In this document: piece by piece, positions 18,108 through 26,282 of the stretch
How positions within the stretch are numbered: the first letter of the stretch is position 1
How the letters are laid out: every line of letters begins with the position of its first letter
From: Legionella cincinnatiensis
Lineage (GTDB): Bacteria; Pseudomonadota; Gammaproteobacteria; Legionellales; Legionellaceae
DNA: 64,000 bases
NCBI RefSeq assembly: GCF_900452415.1
Contig: NZ_UGNX01000001.1
Coordinates: 248,001-312,000, forward strand
Reading direction: 5' to 3'
Position numbers and translations under genes: made by a program
Notes under the pieces: generated by a model
The model's input: the letters and a program-made list of their open reading frames with translations, nothing else
Told to the model about the DNA's origin: nothing
Database searches by the model: none

Positions 18108-19337
18108 GTGAAAATTTTAGTCGTCTCACAGTATTTTTGGCCTGAAACATTTATCATAAATGAATTAGTGCAGTGTCTTGCAGCACAAGGACATCAAATA
18201 GAAGTCGTTACGGGAAAGCCCAATTATCCTGAAGGGGTTATTTTTGAGGGCTACCGTGCATCAGGCCATTCTACAGAAATTTTTCATGAAATTCCTATTC
18301 ATCGGGCGCCCCTTTTTCCTCGAGGTAAAGGAAGCAAGCGATTAGTATTAAATTATTTATCGTTCATCGTTAATGGTCTTTATCATTTCCCTCGATTTAT
18401 AAGAGGAAAGCAGTTTGATGTTGTTTTTGTATTTGTACCTTCTCCAATTACCTCGGTAGTCCCTGCCATTTATTTAAAATGGCGTTTAAAAGCTCATCTT
18501 GCTGTATGGGTTCAGGACTTGTGGCCTGAAAGTGTCCAAGCTACGGGGTTTATTCAAAATAATTTTTTATTAAAGATCATTGGTTATGTTGTGAAAGGTA
18601 TCTATGCCGCTTCTGATACTTTATTAGTCCAATCAAAGGCATTTCCTACGTTGATGGAAAAGTATACGTCCTTGAAAAAAGTGGTTTATTATCCTAACTC
18701 ATTCTTAGAGCCAGAGCCATCTACCACTCAGCAAGATCCTCCTGGTCCTCTATTATCAGCGCTGGAGTCTTATACTTGTTTTGTTTTTGCGGGCAACTTG
18801 GGTACAGCGCAAGCATTGGAGACAATTATTAATGCCGCGGAGAGAATATCACATTTAACCCAATGCAAAATTCTTTTAATCGGTAGTGGTAGTATGAGCG
18901 ACTGGTTGTTTCTTCAAATAACGCAAAGAAAGATAAAAAATGTATTGATTCCTGGTCGATTTTCAGCTGTTGTAATGCCTATTATTTTTTCTAAAGCCGC
19001 GGCTCTTTTAGTCACTTTAAAAAAAGATGAGCTCTTTTCCTATACGATACCCAGTAAAATTCAAGCTTATTTAGCTGCAGGACGGCCTATTCTAGCAGCA
19101 TTAGATGGAGAAGGAGCCCGTATTGTCCAAGAGTCGCGAGCCGGATTAGTGTCACCTGCCGAGGATGCTGATGCGCTAGCCAAAAATATGGAAAAATTAT
19201 ATTATATGCCTGTTTCAGAGCGAGAAAAGCTGGGGAGAGCAGCGAGAGATTTCTTCTTAGAACATTTTGACATGAGGACACAGAGTCGTCGACTCATTGA
19301 AATTTTTAATAATAAAATTAAAAAAGAGGTAAATTGA
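18108..19337 (+). CDS. wbuB: WbuB-like GT4 glycosyltransferase
   Basis: This 409-residue GT-B transferase starts with GTG at 18108 (MKILVVSQYFWPETF). Features match the WbuB/WbjE group that transfers N-acetyl-L-fucosamine or a related 6-deoxyamino sugar (family knowledge). They are the N-terminal VVTGKPNYPEGVIFEGY, the middle VWVQDLWPESVQATGF near residue 140, and the C-terminal TIPSKIQAYLAAGRPILAAL with GEGARIVQESRAGL. The reductase gene overlaps its last codon (ATTGA-type overlap at 19334-19337). The FnlA-like gene follows directly, which fits a unit that makes and transfers one sugar. Confidence 0.83.
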   Translation: MKILVVSQYFWPETFIINELVQCLAAQGHQIEVVTGKPNYPEGVIFEGYRASGHSTEIFHEIPIHRAPLFPRGKGSKRLVLNYLSFIVNGLYHFPRFIRGKQFDVVFVFVPSPITSVVPAIYLKWRLKAHLAVWVQDLWPESVQATGFIQNNFLLKIIGYVVKGIYAASDTLLVQSKAFPTLMEKYTSLKKVVYYPNSFLEPEPSTTQQDPPGPLLSALESYTCFVFAGNLGTAQALETIINAAERISHLTQCKILLIGSGSMSDWLFLQITQRKIKNVLIPGRFSAVVMPIIFSKAAALLVTLKKDELFSYTIPSKIQAYLAAGRPILAALDGEGARIVQESRAGLVSPAEDADALAKNMEKLYYMPVSEREKLGRAARDFFLEHFDMRTQSRRLIEIFNNKIKKEVN

Positions 19338-20218
19338 TTTTGAAAATTCTGGTTTTAGGTATAACTGGTATGCTGGGAAGTGCAGTGTTTCATACGTTTA
19401 ACCAGCAGCAGAATGACTTTGAAGTTTGGGGTACTTTAAGAAGTAAAGAAGGTTTAAAATATTTTCCCAATGCTTTTCCCTCTTACCTCATTTCGGATAT
19501 AGATGTACTTAATTTAGATACTTTATGTAGCGTTCTTGAGCAAGTTCGTCCTGATGTTGTCATTAATTGTATTGGCTTAATTAAACAATTATCAAGTGCG
19601 AAGGATCCCTTATCTGCGTTGCCTATTAATGCGATGTTACCGCATCAATTAACACGAGTGTGTCAATTAGCAGGAGCGCGATTGATTCATATTAGCACGG
19701 ATTGTGTTTTTTCTGGAAAAAAAGGCTTTTATACAGAGAATGATCATTCAGATGCTGAAGATTTATACGGTAAATCAAAATTTATTGGTGAAATTACAGA
19801 AAATTCAAATGCAATTACCCTGCGTACTTCAATAATAGGGCATGAATTCAACAGTAAAACGGCATTAGTTGAATGGTTTCTTTCACAGCAGATATCAGCG
19901 AAAGGGTACGTAAATGCTATTTTTTCAGGATTACCCACCTTTGAATTAGCACGAGTTATGCGGGATTATGTTATCCCCAAACCTGAGCTTTGGGGACTTT
20001 ATCAGGTTGCAGCGGCTCCTATTAATAAATATGAGTTGCTTTCCTTGATTGCGGAAGTTTACAAGAAGAAGATAAGTATCTTAGCTGATGAAGAAATTAG
20101 GATTGATCGCTCACTCAATGGCGAACGATTTAAAAATGCAACCGGTTATGTGGCTCCTGATTGGTCACAATTGATCGCTTTAATGTATGAATCAAAAAAT
20201 TTATATGAGGATAAATGA
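19334..20218 (+). CDS. RmlD-like SDR reductase of a 4-keto-6-deoxy amino sugar
   Basis: This is a 294-residue extended short-chain dehydrogenase. It has the NAD(P) motif LGITGMLGSAVF near residue 8, STDCVFSGKKGFY near residue 118, and the catalytic YGKSK near residue 147. The likely role is reduction of the 4-keto intermediate made by the FnlA-like enzyme next door. It lacks the C-terminal cupin domain of FnlB/WbjC (~370 residues). It is closer in length to RmlD or to WbvR, the reductase for UDP-L-RhaNAc/L-QuiNAc synthesis (family knowledge; assignment is inference). The start at 19334 (TTG) is coupled to the transferase stop, and its end overlaps the FnlA gene by four bases. Confidence 0.75.
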   Translation: MILKILVLGITGMLGSAVFHTFNQQQNDFEVWGTLRSKEGLKYFPNAFPSYLISDIDVLNLDTLCSVLEQVRPDVVINCIGLIKQLSSAKDPLSALPINAMLPHQLTRVCQLAGARLIHISTDCVFSGKKGFYTENDHSDAEDLYGKSKFIGEITENSNAITLRTSIIGHEFNSKTALVEWFLSQQISAKGYVNAIFSGLPTFELARVMRDYVIPKPELWGLYQVAAAPINKYELLSLIAEVYKKKISILADEEIRIDRSLNGERFKNATGYVAPDWSQLIALMYESKNLYEDK

Positions 20219-21249
20219 ACATGTTCAAAGATAAAGTTTTGATGATTACAGGAGGAACTGGCTCCTTTGGGCATGCTGTTTTGCAACGGTTTTTAAAATC
20301 GGACATTCGTGAAATACGAATTTTTAGCCGTGATGAAAAAAAACAAGAAGACATGCGTAACGAGTTGAATAATGACAAAGTAAAATTTTACATTGGTGAT
20401 GTTCGTGATTATTCATCAGTAGCAGATGCGATGATTGGTGTAGATTATGTGTTCCATGCAGCTGCCTTGAAGCAGGTCCCTTCCTGTGAATTTTATCCTA
20501 TGGAGGCAGTGCGAACTAATATTCTTGGCACCGATAATGTTTTGGCTGCGGGAATAGCGCGATCAGTAAAAAAAATAGTAGTGTTAAGTACCGATAAAGC
20601 AGTGTATCCCATTAATGCTATGGGTATTTCCAAAGCGATGGCAGAAAAGATCGTTGTTGCTAAATCCAGAGTTGTTCCTGAAAATGGCCCCATTATCTGC
20701 GCTACACGTTATGGAAATGTTATGGCATCAAGAGGATCCGTGATTCCTCTTTTTGTGGCGCAAATCCAAGCAAAACAAGCATTAACAATCACTGATCCTC
20801 AAATGACTCGATTTTTAATGTCGCTAGAAGATTCTGTTGATTTGGTATTACATGCTTTTTCTTATGCCAATCAAGGTGATATTTTTATTCAAAAAGCACC
20901 TGCGTCCACTATCGCTGATTTAACCCAAGCACTAATTGAAATTTTTAGAAGCATGAGTGAAGTGAAAATTATAGGTACTCGTCATGGTGAAAAATTGTAT
21001 GAGTCTTTAATTTCCCGGGAAGAAATGGCTAAAGCAGAAGATATGGGGCGATATTATCGTATTCAAGCGGATAATAGGGATCTGAATTACAAGAAGTATT
21101 TTGTTGAAGGTGAGGAAATTATCTCTAATTATGAAGATTATACCTCTCATAACACGCAGCAACTTACCGTACATGAAATTAAAGACTTACTTCTCAAGTT
21201 AGACTTTATTCAAAATGCATTGGATAATAACGATACAAAGTTATATTAG
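20215..21249 (+). CDS. fnlA: UDP-GlcNAc 4,6-dehydratase / 5-epimerase (FnlA/WbjB/CapE type)
   Basis: This 344-residue SDR enzyme converts UDP-GlcNAc to 4-keto-6-deoxy sugars with inversion at C5, the first step toward UDP-L-FucNAc or UDP-L-QuiNAc (family knowledge). Visible are TGGTGSFGHAVLQ (NAD motif), LSTDKAVYPINAMGISKAMA in place of the YxxxK triad as in this family, and ATRYGNVMASRGSVIPLF. The length equals that of characterised members. Its start overlaps the reductase stop (ATGA). The pathway normally ends with a UDP-sugar 2-epimerase (FnlC/WbjD/WbvD), which is missing here: the next 470 bases hold transposase debris. Confidence 0.9.
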   Translation: MNMFKDKVLMITGGTGSFGHAVLQRFLKSDIREIRIFSRDEKKQEDMRNELNNDKVKFYIGDVRDYSSVADAMIGVDYVFHAAALKQVPSCEFYPMEAVRTNILGTDNVLAAGIARSVKKIVVLSTDKAVYPINAMGISKAMAEKIVVAKSRVVPENGPIICATRYGNVMASRGSVIPLFVAQIQAKQALTITDPQMTRFLMSLEDSVDLVLHAFSYANQGDIFIQKAPASTIADLTQALIEIFRSMSEVKIIGTRHGEKLYESLISREEMAKAEDMGRYYRIQADNRDLNYKKYFVEGEEIISNYEDYTSHNTQQLTVHEIKDLLLKLDFIQNALDNNDTKLY

Positions 21250-21289
21250 CTTCGATAAGTCACTTATAAGGAGATTTATCCATTTAATA

Positions 21290-21620
21290 ACAAAGTATCA
21301 GCGGGGGGTATTTAGCTCTCGAAGCGGTTCATCTGAAAACAGTATTATTGAAGGTTTTCAGTATAATCCAGTAAATAACCAATACTTATGGCCCCAAAAT
21401 GACATATTAAATCTATGCAAATCATAAGTAGATACAATTTATGTTTCTTCCAATGGACGATAGATAATGTTCCTTTAAAACGAGCTCAATTCAATATAGA
21501 GGGCTAGAGAATACTCAAATTCAGGCTTATTTTGCTGCTATGGCTCTGGATATAAAAAGATTGGTATTTTTTGTCTTTTATGAAGCAGCTCTAATTTTGA
21601 TCCCCCTTTGCTCATATTTT
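21290..21620 (+). pseudogene. decayed IS1182/IS5-like transposase remnant
   Basis: No intact frame exists, but two conserved transposase pieces are readable on the plus strand in different frames. EGFQYNPVNNQYLWPQND, at about 21350-21404, resembles the F-x-Y-D...D-x-Y-x-CP-x-G segment. QYRGLENTQIQAYFAAMALD, continuing into IKRLVF, at about 21496-21565, resembles the usual C-terminal RGL...Q.YLTA.A.N.KRL segment. The space between them is shorter than usual, so an internal deletion is likely. The remnant sits where a 2-epimerase gene would be expected after fnlA. The rest of the 21250-21717 gap shows no gene. Confidence 0.5.
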
Positions 21621-21717
21621 TCGTCAGGTAGCATAATTTTATCTACTTACATGACAAGGTACATGAACGTTTACTACAATACTTAATGTTGTATTCATTG
21701 AATGAAACATTTGAGAA

Positions 21718-23229
21718 ATGAATAATATGGCATATTGTCGGAATAAGTCGATTTTAGCGAAGGACAATTCACTAAAAACAGAGGGTTTTGATGCGGATGT
21801 TTTAATCGTGGGTGCTGGTCCTGCTGGGGCAATATGTGCTTATTATTTGGCACAATCAGGCAAAAAAGTCATACTCATAGATTCTCATTCCTTCCCAAGA
21901 GATAAAATTTGTGGGGATTTTGTTTCTCCAGTGGCTTTAAAAGAACTAATGACGCTTGGTATTACCGATCTTCCTGAGTTCAAAGAAACCAACATAATTA
22001 CAGAAGCTACAGTTTATGTCGATGGCGAGAAACTGATAACGGATAATATCCCCCAAATCAAAGATTTTGTTAATTATGGAAGAGTCATTCCGCGTGTTTT
22101 GCTTGATAGTTGGATAGTCAACGCAGCAAAGCAGCAAGGAGTTAACGTTATTACTGACTGTAAGCTTTTAAATTATTTCGTCAATGAACAGGATGTTATG
22201 GTTGAATGTGAGCAAATGGGGAAAAGTAGACGCTTTTCAATCAAAATGTTGGTTGGTGCAGATGGAAGCAATAGTACGGTAGCGAGAATTCTTCAAGGTA
22301 AAAAACCAAATCCAAAACATAAAATCGTGGCGGTGCGCGCCTACTGTGAAAATATTAATTGTATATCCCACCAAGCCACGCTTTTTTTTACAAGTAAAAC
22401 TTTCCCAGGATACTTTTGGTTTTTTCCCACATCATCCACAACCGCTAATGTTGGAATTGGTATGGTATTAAAAACATTTCCCAAAAATGAAACTAATTTA
22501 AAAGCTATTTTGCTAGAAATGATAGAAAATGATCCATTTTTTAAATCAAAAATCAGCCAAGGAATGCAAATAACTAAAATAGCTGGTTGGCCTTTATCTT
22601 GTTATGACCCCACTACCATCAATGTAAAAGACAGAGTTTTACTCACTGGTGATGCAGCAGGGTTTATCAATCCGTTTACTGGTGAAGGGATACAATATGC
22701 TTTGCAAAGTGGAAGATTAGCAGCCGAAAGCATCATCGAAAGTTTCGAAACAGAGAATTTTAGTGCTGGCTCACTGAAACGTTTTGATATCAAAGTGAGT
22801 GAAGAAATAACCCATGATTTGAGTTTTGTAAATATTGTTATGCAATTAATACGCAATCGTAATCTAAATATATTGTGGTTAAACATACTAAAAATCATTT
22901 TATATCAGGCAAAAAAAAACCCCCAACATGCTTCTTTAAGCGGTGGTTTTTTTGTGGGAATAATTCCTATGTATAGACTATTATCGATTTCATATACTAG
23001 CAAAACGATATTGAACAGTATCTCTTGTTTCTTCAAGACGAAGAATATTTTTAAGCAAACGATCATTTTTATAAGCCAACAAATATTACAAGTATTTAAA
23101 CAAAAAATGAGTCACTTAAGCTGGATAGCATACCTTAGTAAATCAGTACTTTTATTCATACGACTTAGTATAAAAGTAGGATTTATAAAAATGCGTATAT
23201 TTTTAAAACGATTGTGTAGTAGAGCCTGA
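21718..23229 (+). CDS. geranylgeranyl-reductase-family FAD oxidoreductase
   Basis: This is a 503-residue flavoprotein. The FAD-binding motif is VGAGPAGAICAYYLAQSG (residues ~32-49). Next come FPRDKICGDFVSP, PGYFWFFPTSSTTANVGIGM (the P-x-x-Y-x-W-x-F-P signature of geranylgeranyl reductases) and LTGDAAGFINPFTGEGIQYAL (second FAD contact) near residue 310. Relatives saturate double bonds of isoprenoid chains or act on ring substrates (family knowledge). After residue ~400 there is an extended basic, hydrophobic tail of about 100 residues that may attach it to the membrane. It faces the IPP isomerase gene, hinting at isoprenoid chemistry. The substrate is unknown. Confidence 0.82.
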   Translation: MNNMAYCRNKSILAKDNSLKTEGFDADVLIVGAGPAGAICAYYLAQSGKKVILIDSHSFPRDKICGDFVSPVALKELMTLGITDLPEFKETNIITEATVYVDGEKLITDNIPQIKDFVNYGRVIPRVLLDSWIVNAAKQQGVNVITDCKLLNYFVNEQDVMVECEQMGKSRRFSIKMLVGADGSNSTVARILQGKKPNPKHKIVAVRAYCENINCISHQATLFFTSKTFPGYFWFFPTSSTTANVGIGMVLKTFPKNETNLKAILLEMIENDPFFKSKISQGMQITKIAGWPLSCYDPTTINVKDRVLLTGDAAGFINPFTGEGIQYALQSGRLAAESIIESFETENFSAGSLKRFDIKVSEEITHDLSFVNIVMQLIRNRNLNILWLNILKIILYQAKKNPQHASLSGGFFVGIIPMYRLLSISYTSKTILNSISCFFKTKNIFKQTIIFISQQILQVFKQKMSHLSWIAYLSKSVLLFIRLSIKVGFIKMRIFLKRLCSRA

Positions 23230-23254
23230 GGAGTATGGAACTGTTAACGGCTCC

Positions 23255-23495
23255 CTTGCAAAAACGAACCGTACCTTTTGAAAAATATTTCCTTAGCTAA
23301 CGCAGCACTGTTGATATTGTTATTGAGCAATTAAAATCAATTTTCCAAATGGAATACACGAGACATCCGAGGCCTGATAATTTTGTTATTAACCTCTTAT
23401 CGGGCTTAGCTGCTTATATGCTCAAGCTGAAAAAAGCTTCCCTGAAAATACATTCACTTAATGAAAATTTGGGAATGCTTATGTCGAACTCAGGT
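23255..23495 (+). pseudogene. IS982-like transposase C-terminal remnant
   Basis: The plus strand encodes, from about 23307, TVDIVIEQLKSIFQMEYTRH and then RPDNFVINLLSGLAAY followed by KKASLKI. This closely follows the C-terminus of IS982-family transposases: ETV..QLK...Q.EHTRHRS..NF.VNL.SGL.AY...KKPSL (family knowledge). An in-frame stop just upstream (23298-23300) and the absence of any N-terminal part show it is dead. The block TCGAACTCAGGT at its end may be the outer inverted repeat. The remnant ends exactly where the stop codon of the convergent IPP isomerase gene lies. Confidence 0.55.
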
Positions 23496-24520
23496 CAACC
23501 TAATTTTCTTTTTAAGTCTGATAGTGTTCTGCTTCCAGTACAAAACATAGCTACTTTTAGTTCATACTCTATGGTCTGTATGCATAAACTAACCTGTTCT
23601 GATGATTTCAGTGCTGCTTCAAGCATTGGTTTCGCATAACCAACTGTTGTTGCTCCAAGAGCAAAAAGTTTAGCGGCATTTAAACCGTTATTTACTCCGC
23701 CAGAGCCCCAAATTTCGTAAGAGGGGTTTAGTTCCATGGCGAGTTTTACTGATGTTGCAGTATCAATCCCCCAGTTTCGAAAAGTGATGGCTGCCTGTTG
23801 TCTCATTGGATCATGAGTAGCTCTATGCCCTTCAATTCGTCCCCAGTGGGTTCCACCTAATCCCCCTACATCAATTGCGGTAATCCCAATATCATTTAAG
23901 CGTATCATTGTTTCACGTGAAAAACCGCAACCCGTTTCTTTGACTATAATTGGCAATTCAAGGTTTTTTACTAGATGTGTTAATGCACTCCAACACCCCT
24001 TGTATGTTGTTGTTCCTTCAGGTTGTATGCATTCTTGCAGGGGATTACAATGAATAATTAAAGCATTCGCTTGTAAAGCATCCGTTAAGCGCTGTATGTC
24101 TGCAATGGAGGTTTCAATTAATTGGGCTATCCCTAAGTTGCTGTACAAACTCACTTGTGGAAAATCTTGGCGTAAATGTTGCCATTCAAAGGCTGCTTTA
24201 GGATCCGTCAGCTCGCGTCTTTGTGAGCCTACCCCCATTGCCCAACCATTTTGTGCACAGGCTTCAATAAGGTTTCGATTGATGTGTTTTGCGCGTCTAT
24301 GTCCAGCAGTCATGGAGCTAATAAGAAAAGGTTTTTCAACTACCTGACCAAATCGATTTCCCTTGATAGAAACATCATCAAAATTCAAATCAGGAAGAGC
24401 TTCATGTATTAAATTAATAGTGTCCAACGTACTTAAATCAGCGGTTTGATTTTCAGGCATTAAGGCTAACTTAATATGATCTTGTTTACGTTGTTCAAAT
24501 TGTTCGAGGTGATTTGTCAT
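23495..24520 (-). CDS. fni: type 2 isopentenyl-diphosphate delta-isomerase
   Basis: This 341-residue FMN enzyme interconverts IPP and DMAPP. Visible are ISSMTAGH (flavin contact), HCNPLQECIQPEGTT near residue 155, VKETGCGFSRETM near residue 190, DVGGLGGTHWGRIEGHR near residue 215 and IWGSGGVNNGLNAAKL near residue 270, all characteristic of Idi2/Fni rather than Idi1. The length is normal. Type 2 isomerases usually go with a mevalonate pathway, as in Legionella and Coxiella (established knowledge), but no other mevalonate gene is in the window. The last codons abut IS debris, so the C-terminus may have been altered slightly. Confidence 0.92.
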   Translation of the reverse strand: MTNHLEQFEQRKQDHIKLALMPENQTADLSTLDTINLIHEALPDLNFDDVSIKGNRFGQVVEKPFLISSMTAGHRRAKHINRNLIEACAQNGWAMGVGSQRRELTDPKAAFEWQHLRQDFPQVSLYSNLGIAQLIETSIADIQRLTDALQANALIIHCNPLQECIQPEGTTTYKGCWSALTHLVKNLELPIIVKETGCGFSRETMIRLNDIGITAIDVGGLGGTHWGRIEGHRATHDPMRQQAAITFRNWGIDTATSVKLAMELNPSYEIWGSGGVNNGLNAAKLFALGATTVGYAKPMLEAALKSSEQVSLCIQTIEYELKVAMFCTGSRTLSDLKRKLG

Positions 24521-25077
24521 GGGTTTTATGCCTGTTATTTTATAATTGACTTAGGATCGGGGATGTGGCTGTATTGGCTATTCTATATTCTTAGAGTCAT
24601 ATTTTCCACCCAATCTGCGTTTGGGAGTATACCAAAGCGAAGAGCTCGTTATTATTAATTACCATGAGGTAAAATACTCAATCATCTGATATTGATGGGG
24701 ATGAGATGAAAAATTTTCTGTCATTGACTTAGGGAAGTTGTTGTCGTCTTACCCAATAATGCCTCTCTCGCAGCGCCTAGGTGTCTCCTTAAGGAAAAAT
24801 TGGCTTGCTGAGGGTGTAAGCGTGTCACTCTTTGCAACAGTGGCGTTGTTGCATGGAGCAACACATGTCTTGATATAAATCTCGTCATCGGGTTTATGCT
24901 GAATCCCCGCGGCGAAGACCGCAGGGATTCGCTTGAAGTTTTTCCTAAAGTCGAGTTAAATAAATTCTAATTTCCAGAAGGGGTATTAAATTTCTAAAAA
25001 ATAGTACTCTCTGCAACAACGTCGCTTTTGCGGAAGGTTGGGTCTGGGAAAGCATCTCCCTCTGCAACAGCAGGAGT
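24521..25077. other. 557 bp intergenic region with repeat debris and a hairpin
   Basis: No coding frame is convincing. The region holds a partial repeat copy (CATTGACTTAGGGAA at about 24722 and CTTAAGGAAAAATTG at about 24775) shared with 10224-10312. It also has a hairpin at 24901-24930 built from GAATCCC and GGGATTC around a GCGG/CCGC pair. The fni promoter should lie in its left part and the FMN-reductase transcript should end in its right part. I see no tRNA. Confidence 0.45.
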
Positions 25078-25638
25078 TTATTTTTGCGTATTTAGATCAA
25101 CCCAAGCAGCATAAGTTTCTATGAATTTTTTAATGAATTTTAACGTTTCTTCTTTTTGGATTTTTCCTTGGGCATCAAATAAATCTCCAGCTCCGCCAAT
25201 ATAGGTTTCAGGTTGTTGTAATATGGGAATATCTAAAAATACAAAAGATTGTCTTAAATGATGATTGGCGCCAAACCCACCAATAGCTCCCGGAGAAACG
25301 CTGATTACCGCCCCAGGTTTTTTGCCCCATACACTTTGGCCATAAGGGCGAGAGCCTACATCAATAGCATTTTTCAGTACCCCAGGAACGGATCGGTTGT
25401 ATTCAGGTGTTACAAACAGCACTCCTTGACATGCTTTTATTTGCTCACGAAACTGTGTCCAAGCAACTGGTGGTCTATTTTCATCATCAAGATCTTGGTT
25501 GTATAAAGGTAAATCACCAATTTCAATGATTTGTAATTCTAGAGAGGAGGGGGATAACGAAATGAGCTCATGCGCCATCTTTCGGTTGAAGGATTCTTTG
25601 CGTAAACTGCCAACTACAACTCCAATTTTTTTAACCAT
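25078..25638 (-). CDS. NADPH-dependent FMN reductase / quinone reductase (ChrR-like)
   Basis: This 186-residue flavodoxin-fold protein has the FMN phosphate loop GSLRKESFNRKMA at about residues 10-22 and TPEYNRSVPGVLKNAIDVGS at about 77-96, the signature of the NADPH-dependent FMN reductase family (ChrR, YieF, AzoR2-like). Members reduce quinones, chromate, azo compounds or flavin with two electrons and protect against redox stress (family knowledge). It is complete and soluble. It stands alone between the repeat-containing gap and the cold-shock gene, with its own short upstream region. Confidence 0.88.
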   Translation of the reverse strand: MVKKIGVVVGSLRKESFNRKMAHELISLSPSSLELQIIEIGDLPLYNQDLDDENRPPVAWTQFREQIKACQGVLFVTPEYNRSVPGVLKNAIDVGSRPYGQSVWGKKPGAVISVSPGAIGGFGANHHLRQSFVFLDIPILQQPETYIGGAGDLFDAQGKIQKEETLKFIKKFIETYAAWVDLNTQK

Positions 25639-25774
25639 AATACGGTTCCTTGTATTTTAGTTGTTAATATACTTGTTTTTTATATAAAGCGTGATAAACA
25701 AGTTTGAATTTTTAGCAGCAATATTATCCAATACTCGTTATTTATTTGAGGAAATATAATGATTTTCTATTTGA

Positions 25775-25821
25775 AAAACCCTATCTCTAAAAATAACGAT
25801 GTATTAAAGCAATAGGGTTTT
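25775..25821 (-). terminator. possible terminator after the cold-shock gene
   Basis: Just beyond the cold-shock stop, the minus strand reads AAAACCCTAT ... ATAGGGTTTT: a perfect 10 bp stem with a 27-base loop, followed by TTCAAAT. The U-tract is short, so function as an intrinsic terminator is only likely. Confidence 0.4.
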
Positions 25822-25832
25822 AAATAAATGTA

Positions 25833-26042
25833 TTAAGCTACTACTTCAACTTCTTCAGCTTGCGGACCTTTTTGACCATTACTTGGTTTGAACACTACGG
25901 TTGAACCTTCTGCAAGAGTTTTAAACCCGGTGCCTAGAATTGCACTGAAGTGAACAAAATAATCTTTACCGCCACTTTCTAAAAAACCGAAACCTTTGGA
26001 CTCATTAAACCACTTTACTGTACCACGAATTTTTTCTGACAT
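25833..26042 (-). CDS. cold-shock protein (CspA family)
   Basis: This 69-residue single-domain RNA/DNA-binding protein has the two nucleic-acid motifs KGFGFL (RNP1) and DYFVHF (RNP2) after the usual [13 protein letters not shown] opening. The length is that of E. coli CspA paralogues. It acts as an RNA chaperone, melting secondary structure (family knowledge). A 240 bp AT-rich stretch precedes it and could carry the long 5' leader common to cold-shock genes. Whether it is cold-induced cannot be told from the sequence. A hairpin after the stop may terminate the message. Confidence 0.95.
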   Translation of the reverse strand: MSEKIRGTVKWFNESKGFGFLESGGKDYFVHFSAILGTGFKTLAEGSTVVFKPSNGQKGPQAEEVEVVA

Positions 26043-26282
26043 TTTAATTTCCTAAATTGTAACTACCACATTGTAGCATTATTTTATTAATTGTGCTGTT
26101 TTTTTCGCAAAAAAATTTTATTTTTTTTGCAAAACAGCAATAATGCATTTCTATCATAGATCATTTTGTTTAAAATTTCTAATACATTACACGTGATTGT
26201 TCATCTTTTACTAAAAATTATAACAAATCGCGCTCAATACATACCGATCAACGTTGCAGCTCATTTAAGAAGAGGTAAGTTT

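Noticed and set aside
21215-21427. 70-residue plus-strand frame after fnlA
   Set aside because: Its start lies in the fnlA gene and its end carries a transposase-like fragment, so it is part of the dead transposase.
23349-23639. 96-residue plus-strand frame
   Set aside because: The first half is the IS982-like remnant and the second half is the reverse of the fni gene, so it is not a real gene.
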